DNA of 64,000 nucleotides from Streptomyces tirandamycinicus. Its GTDB lineage: Bacteria; Actinomycetota; Actinomycetes; Streptomycetales; Streptomycetaceae. The stretch lies in NCBI RefSeq assembly GCF_003097515.1, contig NZ_CP029188.1:3784501-3848500 (forward strand), read 5' to 3'. The notes under the pieces were generated by a model that saw only the letters and a list, made by a program, of their open reading frames with translations, did no database searches and was not told the origin of the DNA. A program made the position numbers and the translations under genes. Each line of letters starts with the position of its first letter. The stretch's first letter is position 1. Shown one piece after another: positions 8,590 through 18,223 of the stretch.

Positions 8590-9446
8590 CGGGCTCCCTC
8601 GACGGCCCGTGCGACCCGTACGGCGTCCGCCGTGGCCCTTACCTCGTGGACCCGGACCGCCCAGGCACCCTCGTGGGCGGCGATCGCGGACACCGCTGCG
8701 GTGGCGGCGTCCCGCTCGCGGGCGGGCGGCGGGGTCGGGGCGCCACCGGCCAGGACGTGGCCGAGGAACCGCTTGCGGGACGCGGCGACCAGGAGCGGAC
8801 GGCCCAGCGCACGCAGCTCGGAGAGGTGGGCGACCAGGGCGAGGTCGTCCCCGGCCCGCTTGGCGAAGCCGAGGCCCGGGTCGACGACGAGCCGTTCGGC
8901 GGCGATCCCGCCCGCGACCACGGCGTCCATCCGCTCGCGCAGTTCCGCGACGACCTCGGCGACGACGTCCCCGTACACCGCCCTGCTGTTCATGTCCTCG
9001 CTGAAGCCGCGCCAGTGCATCACGACGAACGGGACCTCCGCGGCGGCGACGGCCGGGACCATCTGCGGGTCGGCGAGCCCGCCGGAGACGTCGTTGACGA
9101 GCGTGGCGCCCGCGGCGACCGCCTGCGCGGCGACGGAGGCGCGCATGGTGTCGACGGACACCGTCACGCCCTCGCCCGCCAGGCCCCGCACGACGGGGAG
9201 GACGCGCCGCAGCTCCTCCTCCTCGTCGACGCGCGAGGCGCCGGGCCGGGTGGACTCACCTCCGACGTCCACCAGGTCCGCGCCCTCGGCGACGAGGTCG
9301 AGGCCGCGCTTGACGGCGGCCGTGGTGTCGAACCAGCGGCCTCCGTCGGAGAAGGAGTCGGGCGTCACGTTGACGACCCCCATGACCGCACAGCGGTCCC
9401 ACTCCGGCAGGCCCGTGGGCGTGCCCCGTCCGCGCAAGGTACTCAT
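8586..9446 (-). CDS. folP: Dihydropteroate synthase
   Basis: FolP joins p-aminobenzoate to the pterin pyrophosphate and is the sulfonamide target. The 286-residue TIM barrel shows MGVVNVTPDSFSDGGRW, VDVGGESTRPGA, NDVSGG, DPGLGFAK and the SRKRFLG phosphate-binding segment, all canonical. It is the first gene of the minus-strand folate cluster. The 155-nt upstream gap contains only short GC-rich repeats. The strong conservation suggests this is the housekeeping enzyme rather than the FolP2-type paralogue. Confidence 0.95.
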   Translation of the reverse strand: MSTLRGRGTPTGLPEWDRCAVMGVVNVTPDSFSDGGRWFDTTAAVKRGLDLVAEGADLVDVGGESTRPGASRVDEEEELRRVLPVVRGLAGEGVTVSVDTMRASVAAQAVAAGATLVNDVSGGLADPQMVPAVAAAEVPFVVMHWRGFSEDMNSRAVYGDVVAEVVAELRERMDAVVAGGIAAERLVVDPGLGFAKRAGDDLALVAHLSELRALGRPLLVAASRKRFLGHVLAGGAPTPPPARERDAATAAVSAIAAHEGAWAVRVHEVRATADAVRVARAVEGAR

Positions 9447-9601
9447 ACGACCAGCCTAGGCCCGGTGGAGCCGCGCCCCTGCTGCCCGGGTCCGGCCGTC
9501 CTCGGCTCCGTCCGTCCTCGGCCCCGGCCCTGTCCGAGGCTGCCCGGGCCCGCGGCTGCCCCGCCCCGCCCCGCGGCTGCCCGGTGCGCGGCCCGCTACG
9601 C

Positions 9602-11440
9602 CTACGCGGCCCGCGCCTCGTGCTCGTCGGCGGCGACCGGGCGGATGTGGGCGCAGGGCCGGGGCGCCCGGGGCGTCCGGCGGCGGAACGGCCGCGGCAC
9701 GGCCAGCGTCACGAAGCCCTCCGCCTGCATGGCGGCGAATCCGATCCGGGGCAGGTCACGGGTCTTGCGGAAGACCACGAACCGCGGCTCCCAGCGCGGC
9801 CGGAACTTGGCGTTGAACTTGTACAGCGACTCGATCTGGAACCAGCGGGAGAGGAAGACCAGCAGCCCCCGCCAGACCCGCAGGACCGGCCCCGCACCCA
9901 GCTGCTCCCCGCGGGCGAGCGCCGACCGGAACATCGCGAAGTTCAGCGACACCCGGGCGATGCCGAGCCTGGGGGAGGCCTGCAGGGCGGCGACGATCAG
10001 CAGCTCGTTCATGCCGGGGTCGGCGGAGCGGTCGCGGCGCATCAGATCCAGGGACATGCCGTCCGTCCCCCAGGGCACGAAGTGGAGCACGGCCTTCAGG
10101 TCGCCGTACGGGCCCGCCTCGCCGTCGTCGGCTTTGTGGGCGGTGGCGATCACGCTGTCGCCGTCCGAGGGGTCGCCGATCCGGCCGAGGGCCATGGAGA
10201 AGCCGCGCTCCGTGTCCGTGCCCCGCCAGGCGCCGGCGGCGCGGCGTATCCGGTCCAGCTCGGCGTCGGAGAGATCACGGGCACGGCGGACGCGGGTCTC
10301 GTAACCGTTCCGCTCGATGCGCTTCACCATCTGGCGCACGTTCCGCATGGCGCGCCCGGTGAGCGAGAAATCCGCCACGTCCACCACCGCCTCGTCCCCC
10401 AGCTCCAGGGCGTCGAGGCCGGTCTCCCGGGTCCACACCTGGCCGCCCGTCTCCGAGCACCCCATGACGGCGGGAGTCCAGGAGTGCGCCTTGGCCTCGT
10501 CCATGAAGCGCTCGATGGCACCCGGCCACGCCTCGACGTCCCCGATCGGGTCGCCGCTGGCGAGCATGACGCCGGAGACGACGCGGTAGGTGACGGCGGC
10601 CTTGCCGCTGGGGGAGAAGACCACGCCCTTGTCGCGGCGGAGCGCGAAGTGGCCGAGGGAGTCGCGGCCGCCGTGCCTCTCGAGCAGTTCGCGGAGCCGG
10701 CTCTCGTCGTCCGGTGTGAGTGTCGCGGCCGGGTGCTCGGGCCGGAGGGCCAGGTAGATCGTGGTCACGGCGGTCAGCAGGCCGAGCGCGCCGAGCGAGT
10801 AGCCGACGGTCCAGTCGACGCCGTCCTCGTACCCGACCGGTCCTTCGAAGCCGAACAGCCCGAACAGGACGTGCTCCAGGCGGTCGGTGAGGCTGGGACT
10901 CCCGATGACCCTGCCCGGATGGGCGCTCACGACGACCAGGCCGAGGCCGATCGAACCGGCGCCCATCAGCACGAAGTTGGCGAGTGCCTTCCAGCGGCTG
11001 CGCGGGTCGGGCAGGGCGGCGAACTCGCTGCGGTGGCGCAGCAGCAGGGCCAGCAGTGCCAGCGACAGCACGACGCCGACGACCGAGTGGCGGTAGGCGA
11101 ACTGGGCGGCGGCGCCGGCGGGGAGCAGGATCACCGCGGCCCGCCAGGCGCGCCGCTTGTGCCGCTTGAGCCCGTGCGCCAGGAGCAGCAGCAGGACGCC
11201 CGCGCTGAGCGACAGCGCGGCCGCGAACGACCCCAGGGCGCCCGGGAGTACCTCGGCGAGGGCGTGCATCCGGCTGTGCCGGAAGCGCGGGAAGACTCCC
11301 GCGGCGATGTCGATCAGGCCGATGAAGGTGCAGGCCGTGCCGACCAGCGCGGGAACGGATTCGGCGCGCGGGCCGCGCAGGATCCGGCGTACGCGTTCCG
11401 GAACCAACCCCGACTTATCCCCATCTATGGTGGCAGACAT
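9602..11440 (-). CDS. MprF/LysX-like membrane protein with DUF2156 (phosphatidylglycerol lysyltransferase-type) domain
   Basis: A 612-residue protein. The N-terminal third has about six membrane helices (for example VPALVGTACTFIGLIDIAAG and VVGVVLSLALLALLL). The C-terminal half is a GNAT-fold DUF2156 domain with MNELLIVAALQ and SLNFAMFRSAL. The family transfers aminoacyl groups from tRNA to phosphatidylglycerol, lowering surface charge and sensitivity to cationic peptides. It lacks the lysyl-tRNA synthetase domain of mycobacterial LysX, so charging must come from elsewhere. ATG 11440, preceded by AGGAAG, is preferred over the in-frame start at 11545. The esterase at 11587 is divergent. Confidence 0.8.
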   Translation of the reverse strand: MSATIDGDKSGLVPERVRRILRGPRAESVPALVGTACTFIGLIDIAAGVFPRFRHSRMHALAEVLPGALGSFAAALSLSAGVLLLLLAHGLKRHKRRAWRAAVILLPAGAAAQFAYRHSVVGVVLSLALLALLLRHRSEFAALPDPRSRWKALANFVLMGAGSIGLGLVVVSAHPGRVIGSPSLTDRLEHVLFGLFGFEGPVGYEDGVDWTVGYSLGALGLLTAVTTIYLALRPEHPAATLTPDDESRLRELLERHGGRDSLGHFALRRDKGVVFSPSGKAAVTYRVVSGVMLASGDPIGDVEAWPGAIERFMDEAKAHSWTPAVMGCSETGGQVWTRETGLDALELGDEAVVDVADFSLTGRAMRNVRQMVKRIERNGYETRVRRARDLSDAELDRIRRAAGAWRGTDTERGFSMALGRIGDPSDGDSVIATAHKADDGEAGPYGDLKAVLHFVPWGTDGMSLDLMRRDRSADPGMNELLIVAALQASPRLGIARVSLNFAMFRSALARGEQLGAGPVLRVWRGLLVFLSRWFQIESLYKFNAKFRPRWEPRFVVFRKTRDLPRIGFAAMQAEGFVTLAVPRPFRRRTPRAPRPCAHIRPVAADEHEARAA

Positions 11441-11586
11441 CGCTTCCTGAGGCTCTCGAGAGAGATGGTGGAGTCCATCGCCGCAGAACGTTCGGCTCGG
11501 ACGATTTGCGCTTTCTAGGACGGCACTTGCGGGTGGCGGGTTCATCGGCTCTCAGGAAATTCTCACGGAAGAAGCTCGATCGCCCC

Positions 11587-12699
11587 ATGGGTCTCACCAG
11601 CAACAAGGTTCTGGCGCTGGCCGTTCTGGCCGCCGTGGCCCTCTTCGTCGCGACGATCCGGCTGTGGCCGCGCCTCTCCCACCGCGGCCGGCGCGCCGTC
11701 CTCGGCCGGGTGGGCCTGCTGCTCGCCACGCAGTCGGCAATCTTCGCCGCGGTGGGTCTGGCCGCGAACAAGTCCTTCCTCTTCTACGGCTCCTGGGCCG
11801 ATCTCCTCGGCCGGGAACAGGAGATGGGCGTGGTCGTGGACCACTCGGCGAGCAGCAGGACCGTCAAGGTGGTCGGAAAGCAGCGGCCGGACGTGCCGGG
11901 AGGTGCGCGGCCGGAGACGGGCGGCCAGATCCACAAGGTGGTGATCGTGGGCGAGAGGTCGGGGATCGACAGCCCGGCGTACGTGTATCTGCCGCCGGAG
12001 TACTTCCAGCCCGCCCACGCGAGCAGGGCCTTTCCCGTGACCGTCGTGCTGACCGGCTACCCGGGCACCGCGGAGAACCTGATCACAGGCCTGGAGTATC
12101 CGAGGACCGCGTTCATGCAAGCCCGCGAGGGGCGGATGCGGCCGATGATCCTGGTGATGCTCCGGCCGACGGTGGCGCCGCCCAGGGACACCGAGTGCGT
12201 GGACGTCCCGGACGGACCGCAGACGGAGACGTTCTTCGCTCAGGACCTGCCGGCCGCCGTGGCGCAGACCTACCGGGTGGGCACCGGGCCGCGCAACTGG
12301 GGCATCATGGGCAACTCGACGGGGGGATACTGCGCGCTGAAGATCGCCTTGCACCACCCCGGGCGGTTCGCCGCGGGGGCGGGCCTGTCCGCGTACTACA
12401 AGGCCGCGGAGGACCCGACGACCGGTGACCTCTTCCACGGGAACCAGGCCGAGCGCAGGCGTGCGAACCTGCTGTGGAGCCTGGACCACCGGCCGCAGGG
12501 CGCCTCCTCGTTCCTGGTGACCACCTCCGAGCAGGGCGAGGGGAACCTCGCGGGGACGCGCGAGTTCATCAGGAAGGTGAAGGCCCCCGCGCGCGTGTCG
12601 TCCATCACGCTGGAGAGCGGTGGGCACAACTTCAACACCTGGCGCCGTGAGATCCCGCCGGCGCTGGTGTGGATGAGCGGCCGGCTCGGCACGGGCTGA
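11587..12699 (+). CDS. Membrane-anchored alpha/beta-hydrolase (esterase/antigen 85-like)
   Basis: A 370-residue protein with two N-terminal hydrophobic segments followed by an extracytoplasmic alpha/beta-hydrolase. The nucleophile elbow GNSTGG places Ser at residue 244, and the catalytic His is probably His347 in SGGHNFNTW. The segment FPVTVVLTGYPGTAEN resembles esterase D and mycolyltransferase folds. It probably acts on an ester outside the membrane; the substrate is unknown. ATG 11587 is chosen because the upstream in-frame stretch from TTG 11506 has poor GC3. It shares a 146-nt divergent promoter region with the MprF-like gene, which suggests a joint envelope role. Confidence 0.78.
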   Translation: MGLTSNKVLALAVLAAVALFVATIRLWPRLSHRGRRAVLGRVGLLLATQSAIFAAVGLAANKSFLFYGSWADLLGREQEMGVVVDHSASSRTVKVVGKQRPDVPGGARPETGGQIHKVVIVGERSGIDSPAYVYLPPEYFQPAHASRAFPVTVVLTGYPGTAENLITGLEYPRTAFMQAREGRMRPMILVMLRPTVAPPRDTECVDVPDGPQTETFFAQDLPAAVAQTYRVGTGPRNWGIMGNSTGGYCALKIALHHPGRFAAGAGLSAYYKAAEDPTTGDLFHGNQAERRRANLLWSLDHRPQGASSFLVTTSEQGEGNLAGTREFIRKVKAPARVSSITLESGGHNFNTWRREIPPALVWMSGRLGTG

Positions 12700-12769
12700 C
12701 ATCCGGCCGGCGCGGTCCGGCCTCGTCCGGCCTCGTCCGGCACGACCGGCCCGGGTGGGTCGGCCGTGA

Positions 12770-13915
12770 TCAGCGCGACGGGACCTTGTCGATGTCCACC
12801 GCGGTGCGGGGGACGTCCCGGGTGTCCGCGTCGACGGAGCGGCGCAGGGCCTCGTGCAGCCGATCCGGGGTCAGTACGCCGAGGAAGCGTCCCTTCTCCT
12901 CCCGGTCGACGACCGCGATCCACCCCGCGTCGTGCTGCAGCATCGTGGAGAACGCCTGCTTCAGGGAGGCGCCGACCGGCATCCAGGCGTCCATGCGGCG
13001 GGCGTGCTCGCGCACGGTGCCGGTGCGGCCCGCGTGCTCGGCGGAGATCCAGCCGTGCAGGTCGCCACGGGAGTCCAGGACGACCGCCCAGGGCGCGTCC
13101 AGAACGCGCGGCAGCGGGTCGTCGAGGCGGACCACCGGCGGCTGCTCGAGGTCGCCCTCCTCGACGGGGGTGACGGACAGCCGCTTGAGGCCACGGTCCG
13201 CGCCGACGAAGTCCGCCACGTAGCGGCCGGCCGGTGCCCCGAGCACGGCCGCGGGTGGGCCGAACTGCTCGATCCTGCCCTGCCCGTAGACGGCGATGCG
13301 GTCGCCGAGCCGGACGGCCTCCTCGATGTCATGGGTGACGAAGAGCACCGTCTTGCGGACCGCGGCCTGCAGTCGCAGGAACTCGCTCTGCAGCCGCTCC
13401 CGGACGACCGGGTCCACGGCGCCGAACGGCTCGTCCATCAGCAGGACCGGCGGATCGGCCGCCAGGGCCCGGGCCACGCCCACCCGCTGGCGCTGGCCGC
13501 CGGAGAGCTGCTCGGGGTAGCGGTCGCCGTACACGCGGGGATCGAGGCCGACGAGATCGAGGAGCTCGGCGGCCCGCTCGCGGCCCTTGGAGCGCTTCCA
13601 GCCCAGGAGGCGGGGCACGGTCGCGGTGTTCTCCAGCACGGTCTTGTGCGGGAAGAGGCCCACCTGCTGGATCACATAGCCGATCCGGCGCCGCAGTTCT
13701 ACGGGATCGATGGTGGATATGTCGTCCCCGTCCAGGAATATCCGCCCCTCGGTCGGTTCGACGAGGCGGTTGACCATCTTCATGGTCGTCGTCTTGCCGC
13801 AGCCGGACGGGCCGACGAGCGTGACCAGTTCACCCGCGGCGACCTCGAAGGAGAGGTCGTCCACAGCGGTCGTGCCGTCCGGGTACCGCTTGGTCACGTG
13901 CTCGAATCGGATCAT
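12770..13915 (-). CDS. Osmoprotectant/betaine-type ABC transporter ATPase with CBS pair
   Basis: A 381-residue ATPase of the ProV/OpuCA class. Walker A is GPSGCGKTT, the signature is LSGGQRQRVGVARAL, Walker B is LLMDEPFGAVDP and the switch is THD. The C-terminal third (from about residue 245) contains two CBS-like repeats, which in OpuA-type ATPases sense ionic strength or nucleotides. It is transcribed divergently from the two permeases and the binding protein, an unusual split for this importer type. The 251-nt divergent region probably holds both promoters. Confidence 0.9.
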   Translation of the reverse strand: MIRFEHVTKRYPDGTTAVDDLSFEVAAGELVTLVGPSGCGKTTTMKMVNRLVEPTEGRIFLDGDDISTIDPVELRRRIGYVIQQVGLFPHKTVLENTATVPRLLGWKRSKGRERAAELLDLVGLDPRVYGDRYPEQLSGGQRQRVGVARALAADPPVLLMDEPFGAVDPVVRERLQSEFLRLQAAVRKTVLFVTHDIEEAVRLGDRIAVYGQGRIEQFGPPAAVLGAPAGRYVADFVGADRGLKRLSVTPVEEGDLEQPPVVRLDDPLPRVLDAPWAVVLDSRGDLHGWISAEHAGRTGTVREHARRMDAWMPVGASLKQAFSTMLQHDAGWIAVVDREEKGRFLGVLTPDRLHEALRRSVDADTRDVPRTAVDIDKVPSR

Positions 13916-14166
13916 GGTTCCCCATTGTGACGGGTGGCGGCGGGCCCTGCGCGGGGGCGGTACCGCCGGAACGCGGAGTCCCTCGGTGACGATCCGCTGC
14001 TCGGTGAGGTCCGCTGCTCCGTGACCGCCGGCTCCTCGGCGACGGTCCGCTCCCCCGCTCCTCGGCGAGCGCCGGCTCCTCTGACGACTGTCGGTGGCGG
14101 GGTTTAGGGTCGTTCCTTGTTCGGCAAGCCGTCGAACAGGCCGGACACGAGGACGGGGGTGGGGAG

Positions 14167-14859
14167 ATGGCGGGCCGGGACTGCCTGGTCGCCAACGACT
14201 GGATCTGCGGCGAGTACCTCCGCTCCCGCAGTCAGGAGCTGGTCGACGCCACGGCGCAGCACGTCCAGATCACGGTCGCCTCGGTCGCGATCGGGCTCGT
14301 CGTGGCCTTTCCGCTGGCGCTTCTCGCGCGCGGCCGCCCCCGGTTCGCCGGACCGGTCCTGGGGCTGACGACGGTGCTCTACACGATCCCGTCGCTGGCC
14401 ATGTTCTCGCTGCTGCTGCCCTTCTTCGGACTTTCCGCCGCCCTGGTCGTCACCGGCCTGGTGCTCTACTCGCTGACGATCCTGGTGCGGAACATCGTGG
14501 CGGGGCTGGAGGCGGTCCCCGCGGAGACCCGTGAAGCCGCCCGCGGCATGGGGTACGGACCGGCCCGGCTGCTGTGGGAGGTCGAGCTCCCGCTCGCCCT
14601 GCCCGCCGTGATGGCCGGGCTGCGGATCGCGACCGTCTCCACGGTCGCGCTCACCACCGTCGGCTCGATCGTCGGCCGCGGCGGCCTGGGCAATCTCATC
14701 GAGGACGCGCTGCCCAGCTTCTTCAAGGCACAGGTACTGACCGCATCCGTGCTCTGCGTGCTCCTCGCGGTCGCCGCGGACCTGCTGCTGCTCGGCGTGC
14801 AGCGGCTGCTCACGCCCTGGACCCGTATACGTACGGCCGGCAGCCGGGAGGCCCACTGA
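14167..14859 (+). CDS. Osmoprotectant ABC transporter permease 1
   Basis: A 230-residue permease of the ProW/OpuCB type with about six helices. The EAA-type coupling loop reads TREAARGMGYGPARLLWEV-like, followed by LPAVMAGLRIATV. An N-terminal stretch (CLVANDWICGEYLRSR) is typical of the actinobacterial members. ATG 14167 has a purine-rich GGGGAG immediately upstream. The stop overlaps the next start (TGATG), so the two permeases are coupled. Confidence 0.9.
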   Translation: MAGRDCLVANDWICGEYLRSRSQELVDATAQHVQITVASVAIGLVVAFPLALLARGRPRFAGPVLGLTTVLYTIPSLAMFSLLLPFFGLSAALVVTGLVLYSLTILVRNIVAGLEAVPAETREAARGMGYGPARLLWEVELPLALPAVMAGLRIATVSTVALTTVGSIVGRGGLGNLIEDALPSFFKAQVLTASVLCVLLAVAADLLLLGVQRLLTPWTRIRTAGSREAH

Positions 14860-15527
14860 TGGACGTGCCGGCCAGGACCTGGGCGTGGCTCACCGACGGC
14901 GCCAACTGGTCCGGGGAGGGCGGAGCCTGGCACCGGCTGGGTGAGCATCTGTACGTCAGCGGGCTCGCCCTGGCCCTGGCCTGTGCCGTCGCCCTGCCGC
15001 TCGCGCTCTGGCTGGGGCATACCGGACGCGGTGGCGCCCTGGCCGTGAACATCTCGAACGTGGGGCGGGCGGTTCCCGTGTTCGCGGTGCTCGCGCTGTT
15101 CATGGTCACGCCGCTGCGCGGTGCCGGATACCTCCCGACGATCATCGCCTTGGTGCTGTTCGCCGTTCCGCCGCTGCTCACCAACGCCTATGTGGGCATG
15201 CGGGAGGTGGACCGGTCGGTGGTCGAGGCGGCACGGGGCATGGGGATGTCGGGCGGGCAGCTGTTCGCCAGGGTCGAACTGCCCCTCGCCTATCCGATGG
15301 TGATGACCGGGCTGCGGTCCGCCGCGGTCCAGGTGGTCGCCACCGCCACGATCGCGGCGATGGTCGGGCAGGGCGGCCTCGGCCGCATCATCACGGCCGG
15401 GTTCAACACGTACGACACTCCGCAAGTGGTCGCGGGCGCCGTGCTCGTGGCCGGGCTCGCCCTCCTGGTGGAGGCCGTGCTGGTTGCGGTGGACCGCATG
15501 GTCAGTCCGCTCCGGAGGACCGTGTGA
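14859..15527 (+). CDS. Osmoprotectant ABC transporter permease 2
   Basis: A 222-residue partner permease with its own coupling loop VEAARGMGMSGGQLFARVE and the downstream PMVMTGLRSAAVQVVATATI pattern. It has five to six helices. Two different half-permeases encoded together are characteristic of the OpuC/ProW branch. It is coupled to permease 1 by TGATG and followed 15 nt later by the binding protein gene. Confidence 0.9.
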   Translation: MDVPARTWAWLTDGANWSGEGGAWHRLGEHLYVSGLALALACAVALPLALWLGHTGRGGALAVNISNVGRAVPVFAVLALFMVTPLRGAGYLPTIIALVLFAVPPLLTNAYVGMREVDRSVVEAARGMGMSGGQLFARVELPLAYPMVMTGLRSAAVQVVATATIAAMVGQGGLGRIITAGFNTYDTPQVVAGAVLVAGLALLVEAVLVAVDRMVSPLRRTV

Positions 15528-15542
15528 CGACTCACTCCTTGG

Positions 15543-16541
15543 ATGGTGAACCTGATGGGCAAGACCTCGCGCCTCGCGGGAGCGGTACTGGGCGTCATGG
15601 CGCTGGCGGGCTCGCTCGCCGCCTGCGGCGGTGACAGCCTGGAACGGGAGAAGGACGGCGCCGCATCGAGCGGCGGCGCGAGCGGTGAAGGCAAGGGCCC
15701 CCTCGTGGTGGGGGCGGCAGCCTTCACCGAGTCCAAGGTGCTCGCCGAGCTCTACGCCCAGGTACTGCGCGACGCCGGATACGACGTCTCCGTCACCACG
15801 GTGAAGAACCGCGAGTTGTACGAACCGTCGCTGGAGAAGGGCGAGATCGACGTCGTACCGGAATACGCGGCCACGATCGCCGAATTCCTCAACGCCAAGG
15901 AGAACGGGCCGAAGGCCCCGGAGGAGAAGCCCGTCGCGTCCGGCGATGTCGCCGCCACGGTGGCCGCTCTGGAGAAGCTCGCGACCCCCCGCGGGTTGAA
16001 GGTGCTGCCCCCCGGGGAGGCGGTCGACCAGAACGCGTTCGCGGTGAGCAGGGAATTCGCCGAGAAGAACAACCTCAAGTCGCTTTCCGATCTTGGCAGG
16101 TCGAAGATCAAGGTCAGGATCGCGGCCGGGGACGAGTGCGAGGTGCGCCCGTTCTGCGCGCCGGGGCTGAAGAAGACGTACGGCATCGACGTCACGGGCG
16201 TGGACCCGAAGGGCGTCGGAACGCCGCAGGCCAAACAGGCGGTCAAGGACGGCGAGGACCAGCTGGTCCTGACCACCACGACCGACGCCACGCTGGAGAG
16301 CTACGGTCTGGTGCTGCTGGAGGACGACAGGAAGCTCCAGAACGCCGACAACGTGCTGCCCGTGGTCAACGCCGAGGACGCCGGATCTCCGGAGATAGCC
16401 GACGCGCTCGGCCGGCTCACCCGGGTGCTGACGACCGAGGACCTGGTCGGGCTGAACCGGAAGGTGGATGCCGAGAGGGCGAAGCCGCAGGAGGTGGCGA
16501 GGGAGTACCTGGCGTCCAGGAAGCTGCTCGGGAACACGTGA
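15543..16541 (+). CDS. Osmoprotectant ABC transporter substrate-binding lipoprotein
   Basis: A 332-residue lipoprotein with a signal peptide ending in LAGSLAAC; Cys28 is the lipidation site. The mature protein has the OpuAC/ProX-like pattern VGAAAFTESKVLAELY and EIDVVPEYAAT, the latter being the classical glycine-betaine binding-protein motif. ATG 15543 is used; ATG 15555 would also work. With the two permeases and the divergent ATPase it completes an importer for betaine- or choline-like compatible solutes. Confidence 0.9.
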   Translation: MVNLMGKTSRLAGAVLGVMALAGSLAACGGDSLEREKDGAASSGGASGEGKGPLVVGAAAFTESKVLAELYAQVLRDAGYDVSVTTVKNRELYEPSLEKGEIDVVPEYAATIAEFLNAKENGPKAPEEKPVASGDVAATVAALEKLATPRGLKVLPPGEAVDQNAFAVSREFAEKNNLKSLSDLGRSKIKVRIAAGDECEVRPFCAPGLKKTYGIDVTGVDPKGVGTPQAKQAVKDGEDQLVLTTTTDATLESYGLVLLEDDRKLQNADNVLPVVNAEDAGSPEIADALGRLTRVLTTEDLVGLNRKVDAERAKPQEVAREYLASRKLLGNT

Positions 16542-16578
16542 CCCACGCGGCGGGGTCTGCCCTGCCGTGACGGGCCGG

Positions 16579-16598
16579 CGTCGCCGGTAGCGGCGACG
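16579..16598 (+). terminator. Hairpin after the osmoprotectant operon
   Basis: Perfect 8-nt arms (cgtcgccg and cggcgacg) around a 4-nt loop lie 38 nt after the stop. A second GC-rich dyad, ccggcc/ggccgg, follows near 16636-16652. The rest of the 300-nt gap to 16841 holds no gene. It ends in a relatively AT-rich stretch (gtaaatttc) just before the next start, which is probably its promoter or ribosome site. Confidence 0.5.
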
Positions 16599-16841
16599 GC
16601 TCGACCGCCGGGCCGCGGCGGGTTTCGAAAGGGACCCGGCCCGCGGGGCCGGCACCGCCGGACGTAAGTGGACTTCCGCAATCCGTCCTTGGCGCGCGCG
16701 AGGTCCGAAGGCCCGCAGCGAACCGGGACGGGGCGCGGAATGCGGCCGAGTGCCCGGTACATCGAAAGCGAGGTGTCCCGATGCGAAGAGATTGCCGGTC
16801 CGACCCCCCAATCGTCACCTACGCACGGTAAATTTCAGGCC

Positions 16842-17918
16842 ATGCCACGTGGACGCCACCGCCATTCCCCACCTCTGCACAGGCTCCTCCCGCCCTCCGC
16901 GGTCGCCGGAGCCTCGGTCCTTTGTGCTTTGGGCGCCTGGCTGCTCTCCGATCCGGTCCTGCTCCGCACCCTGGTCGCGGCCGCAGCCGCCGCGGCGGTC
17001 ACCGGTGCGGTCCTCATGCGCAGTTGGGACCGGTACGCGGGCCGCCGCGTCGCCGAGCTCACCCGTCTCCGCGCCAGTGACGCGTGGAAGACGGAGGAAC
17101 GTATAGCGGAGCTGGAGTCCGATCTCGACGAGTCCCGCGAACTGCGCACCAAGCTCGACGCCAAGCTGCGCGCCAAGCGGGTCGAGCTGGCCGGCCTGCG
17201 CAATGAGCATGCCGCGCTGCTCCGCCGTTACGCGAACGCGGAGACCGAGCGAGCCAGCGCGCTGGAGGGCCGCAGGCAGCTCGCGATCGAGGCCGGCTCG
17301 CCCAAGGAGCTCCCCCCGGCGGGCTCCACGCCGACGCCGTCCGCCTATCTGCGGGCGGCCAAGGCGCTGGACGAGCTGCCGCGCCGGGCCGCCGAACAGC
17401 GGGCGAGGCGCACCGTCGAGGAGGCCCGCGAGCGCGATATCGCCTCGCGGGCCCGAGAGGCGGACGAGCCGAAGGGGAAGCACGCGGCGGCCGCCGGGGG
17501 AGCGCAGCACGCCCACCCGTCGTCCGCCGCCCCCGCCACGCGGGTGCCGGTCGCCGCGGCGATCGTGCCCTACTCCGGGCAGCGCCGGCCCGCACGACCG
17601 CAGGGCGGTTTCGACTTCTTCGGCACGCAGGGGGCGAAGGCCCCGGAGGGCGCCGAAGAGGCCGCGGGACCGGCCGGGTCCGCCGGACCGGCCGCGAACA
17701 CCGGGGGCGGCAGCCGTAAGAAGAAGCCCGTCGCGGCCCTCGAGCCGGCACGGCTCGCCTCGGTCCAGGACGAGGATCTCGCCGATGTGGTCGGCGAGGA
17801 GGCGCTGGCTCAGCGCAGGCGCACCGAGGAACGCGCCGTGGGCGAGGTCATCGACCTGACCGCGCACGACGAGACGGAGCAGCTGGACGTCGTGCAGTTG
17901 CGCAGCGCGATCTCCTGA
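16842..17918 (+). CDS. Membrane protein with cytoplasmic coiled coil, unknown function
   Basis: A 358-residue protein with two adjacent N-terminal hydrophobic helices (about residues 20-36 and 42-60). A strongly charged coiled coil follows (about residues 70-150: AELESDLDESRELRTKLDAK). The tail is long, low-complexity and Ala/Pro/Glu-rich, and ends in a conserved-looking acidic segment ALAQRRRTEERAVGEVIDLT. No enzymatic motif is visible. The architecture suggests a scaffold or cytoskeletal-type protein. I do not recognise a named family. ATG 16842 begins immediately after an AT-rich leader. Confidence 0.75.
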   Translation: MPRGRHRHSPPLHRLLPPSAVAGASVLCALGAWLLSDPVLLRTLVAAAAAAAVTGAVLMRSWDRYAGRRVAELTRLRASDAWKTEERIAELESDLDESRELRTKLDAKLRAKRVELAGLRNEHAALLRRYANAETERASALEGRRQLAIEAGSPKELPPAGSTPTPSAYLRAAKALDELPRRAAEQRARRTVEEARERDIASRAREADEPKGKHAAAAGGAQHAHPSSAAPATRVPVAAAIVPYSGQRRPARPQGGFDFFGTQGAKAPEGAEEAAGPAGSAGPAANTGGGSRKKKPVAALEPARLASVQDEDLADVVGEEALAQRRRTEERAVGEVIDLTAHDETEQLDVVQLRSAIS

Positions 17919-18223
17919 CCGGAGCGGCGACCCCGGGGCGCGGCTCCGGGCTGCGGCCGGTCAAGGGCGCCGCGCGGCTCCCGCCGCCCGGCATTCCCGT
18001 CGGGTCCGGGCCATCCAGGCCGGGCCGGTCCGGGCCAGGCCGGTCCGCGCCGGTCCGCGCCGGTCCAGGCCAGTCCGGTCCGGGCCGGTCCAGGCCGGGG
18101 TTCGGGGTGCGCCGCCCGTGAGCGCACCGGGGCATGCGGCCGCCACGGCCATGAGGGCCACGCCTGCGCGGGCCCGGACGCCGGCTGCCGGTCCGGCGCC
18201 CTGCGCGCCGTCCGCCCGGCGGC
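17919..18223. repeat. Gene-free convergent gap with degenerate GC-rich repeats
   Basis: The 305-nt gap between convergent genes begins with nested dyads (gaccgg/ccggtc around ccggagc/gctccgg, 17917-17962) that could terminate either transcript. From about 18005 to 18100 it consists of degenerate repeats built from ccggtcc, gggcc and aggcc units. No coding signal is seen. Confidence 0.6.

Noticed and set aside
11506..11586. TTG start extending the esterase N-terminus
   Set aside because: Codons in the extension have poor GC3 and the ATG at 11587 begins the hydrophobic anchor directly.
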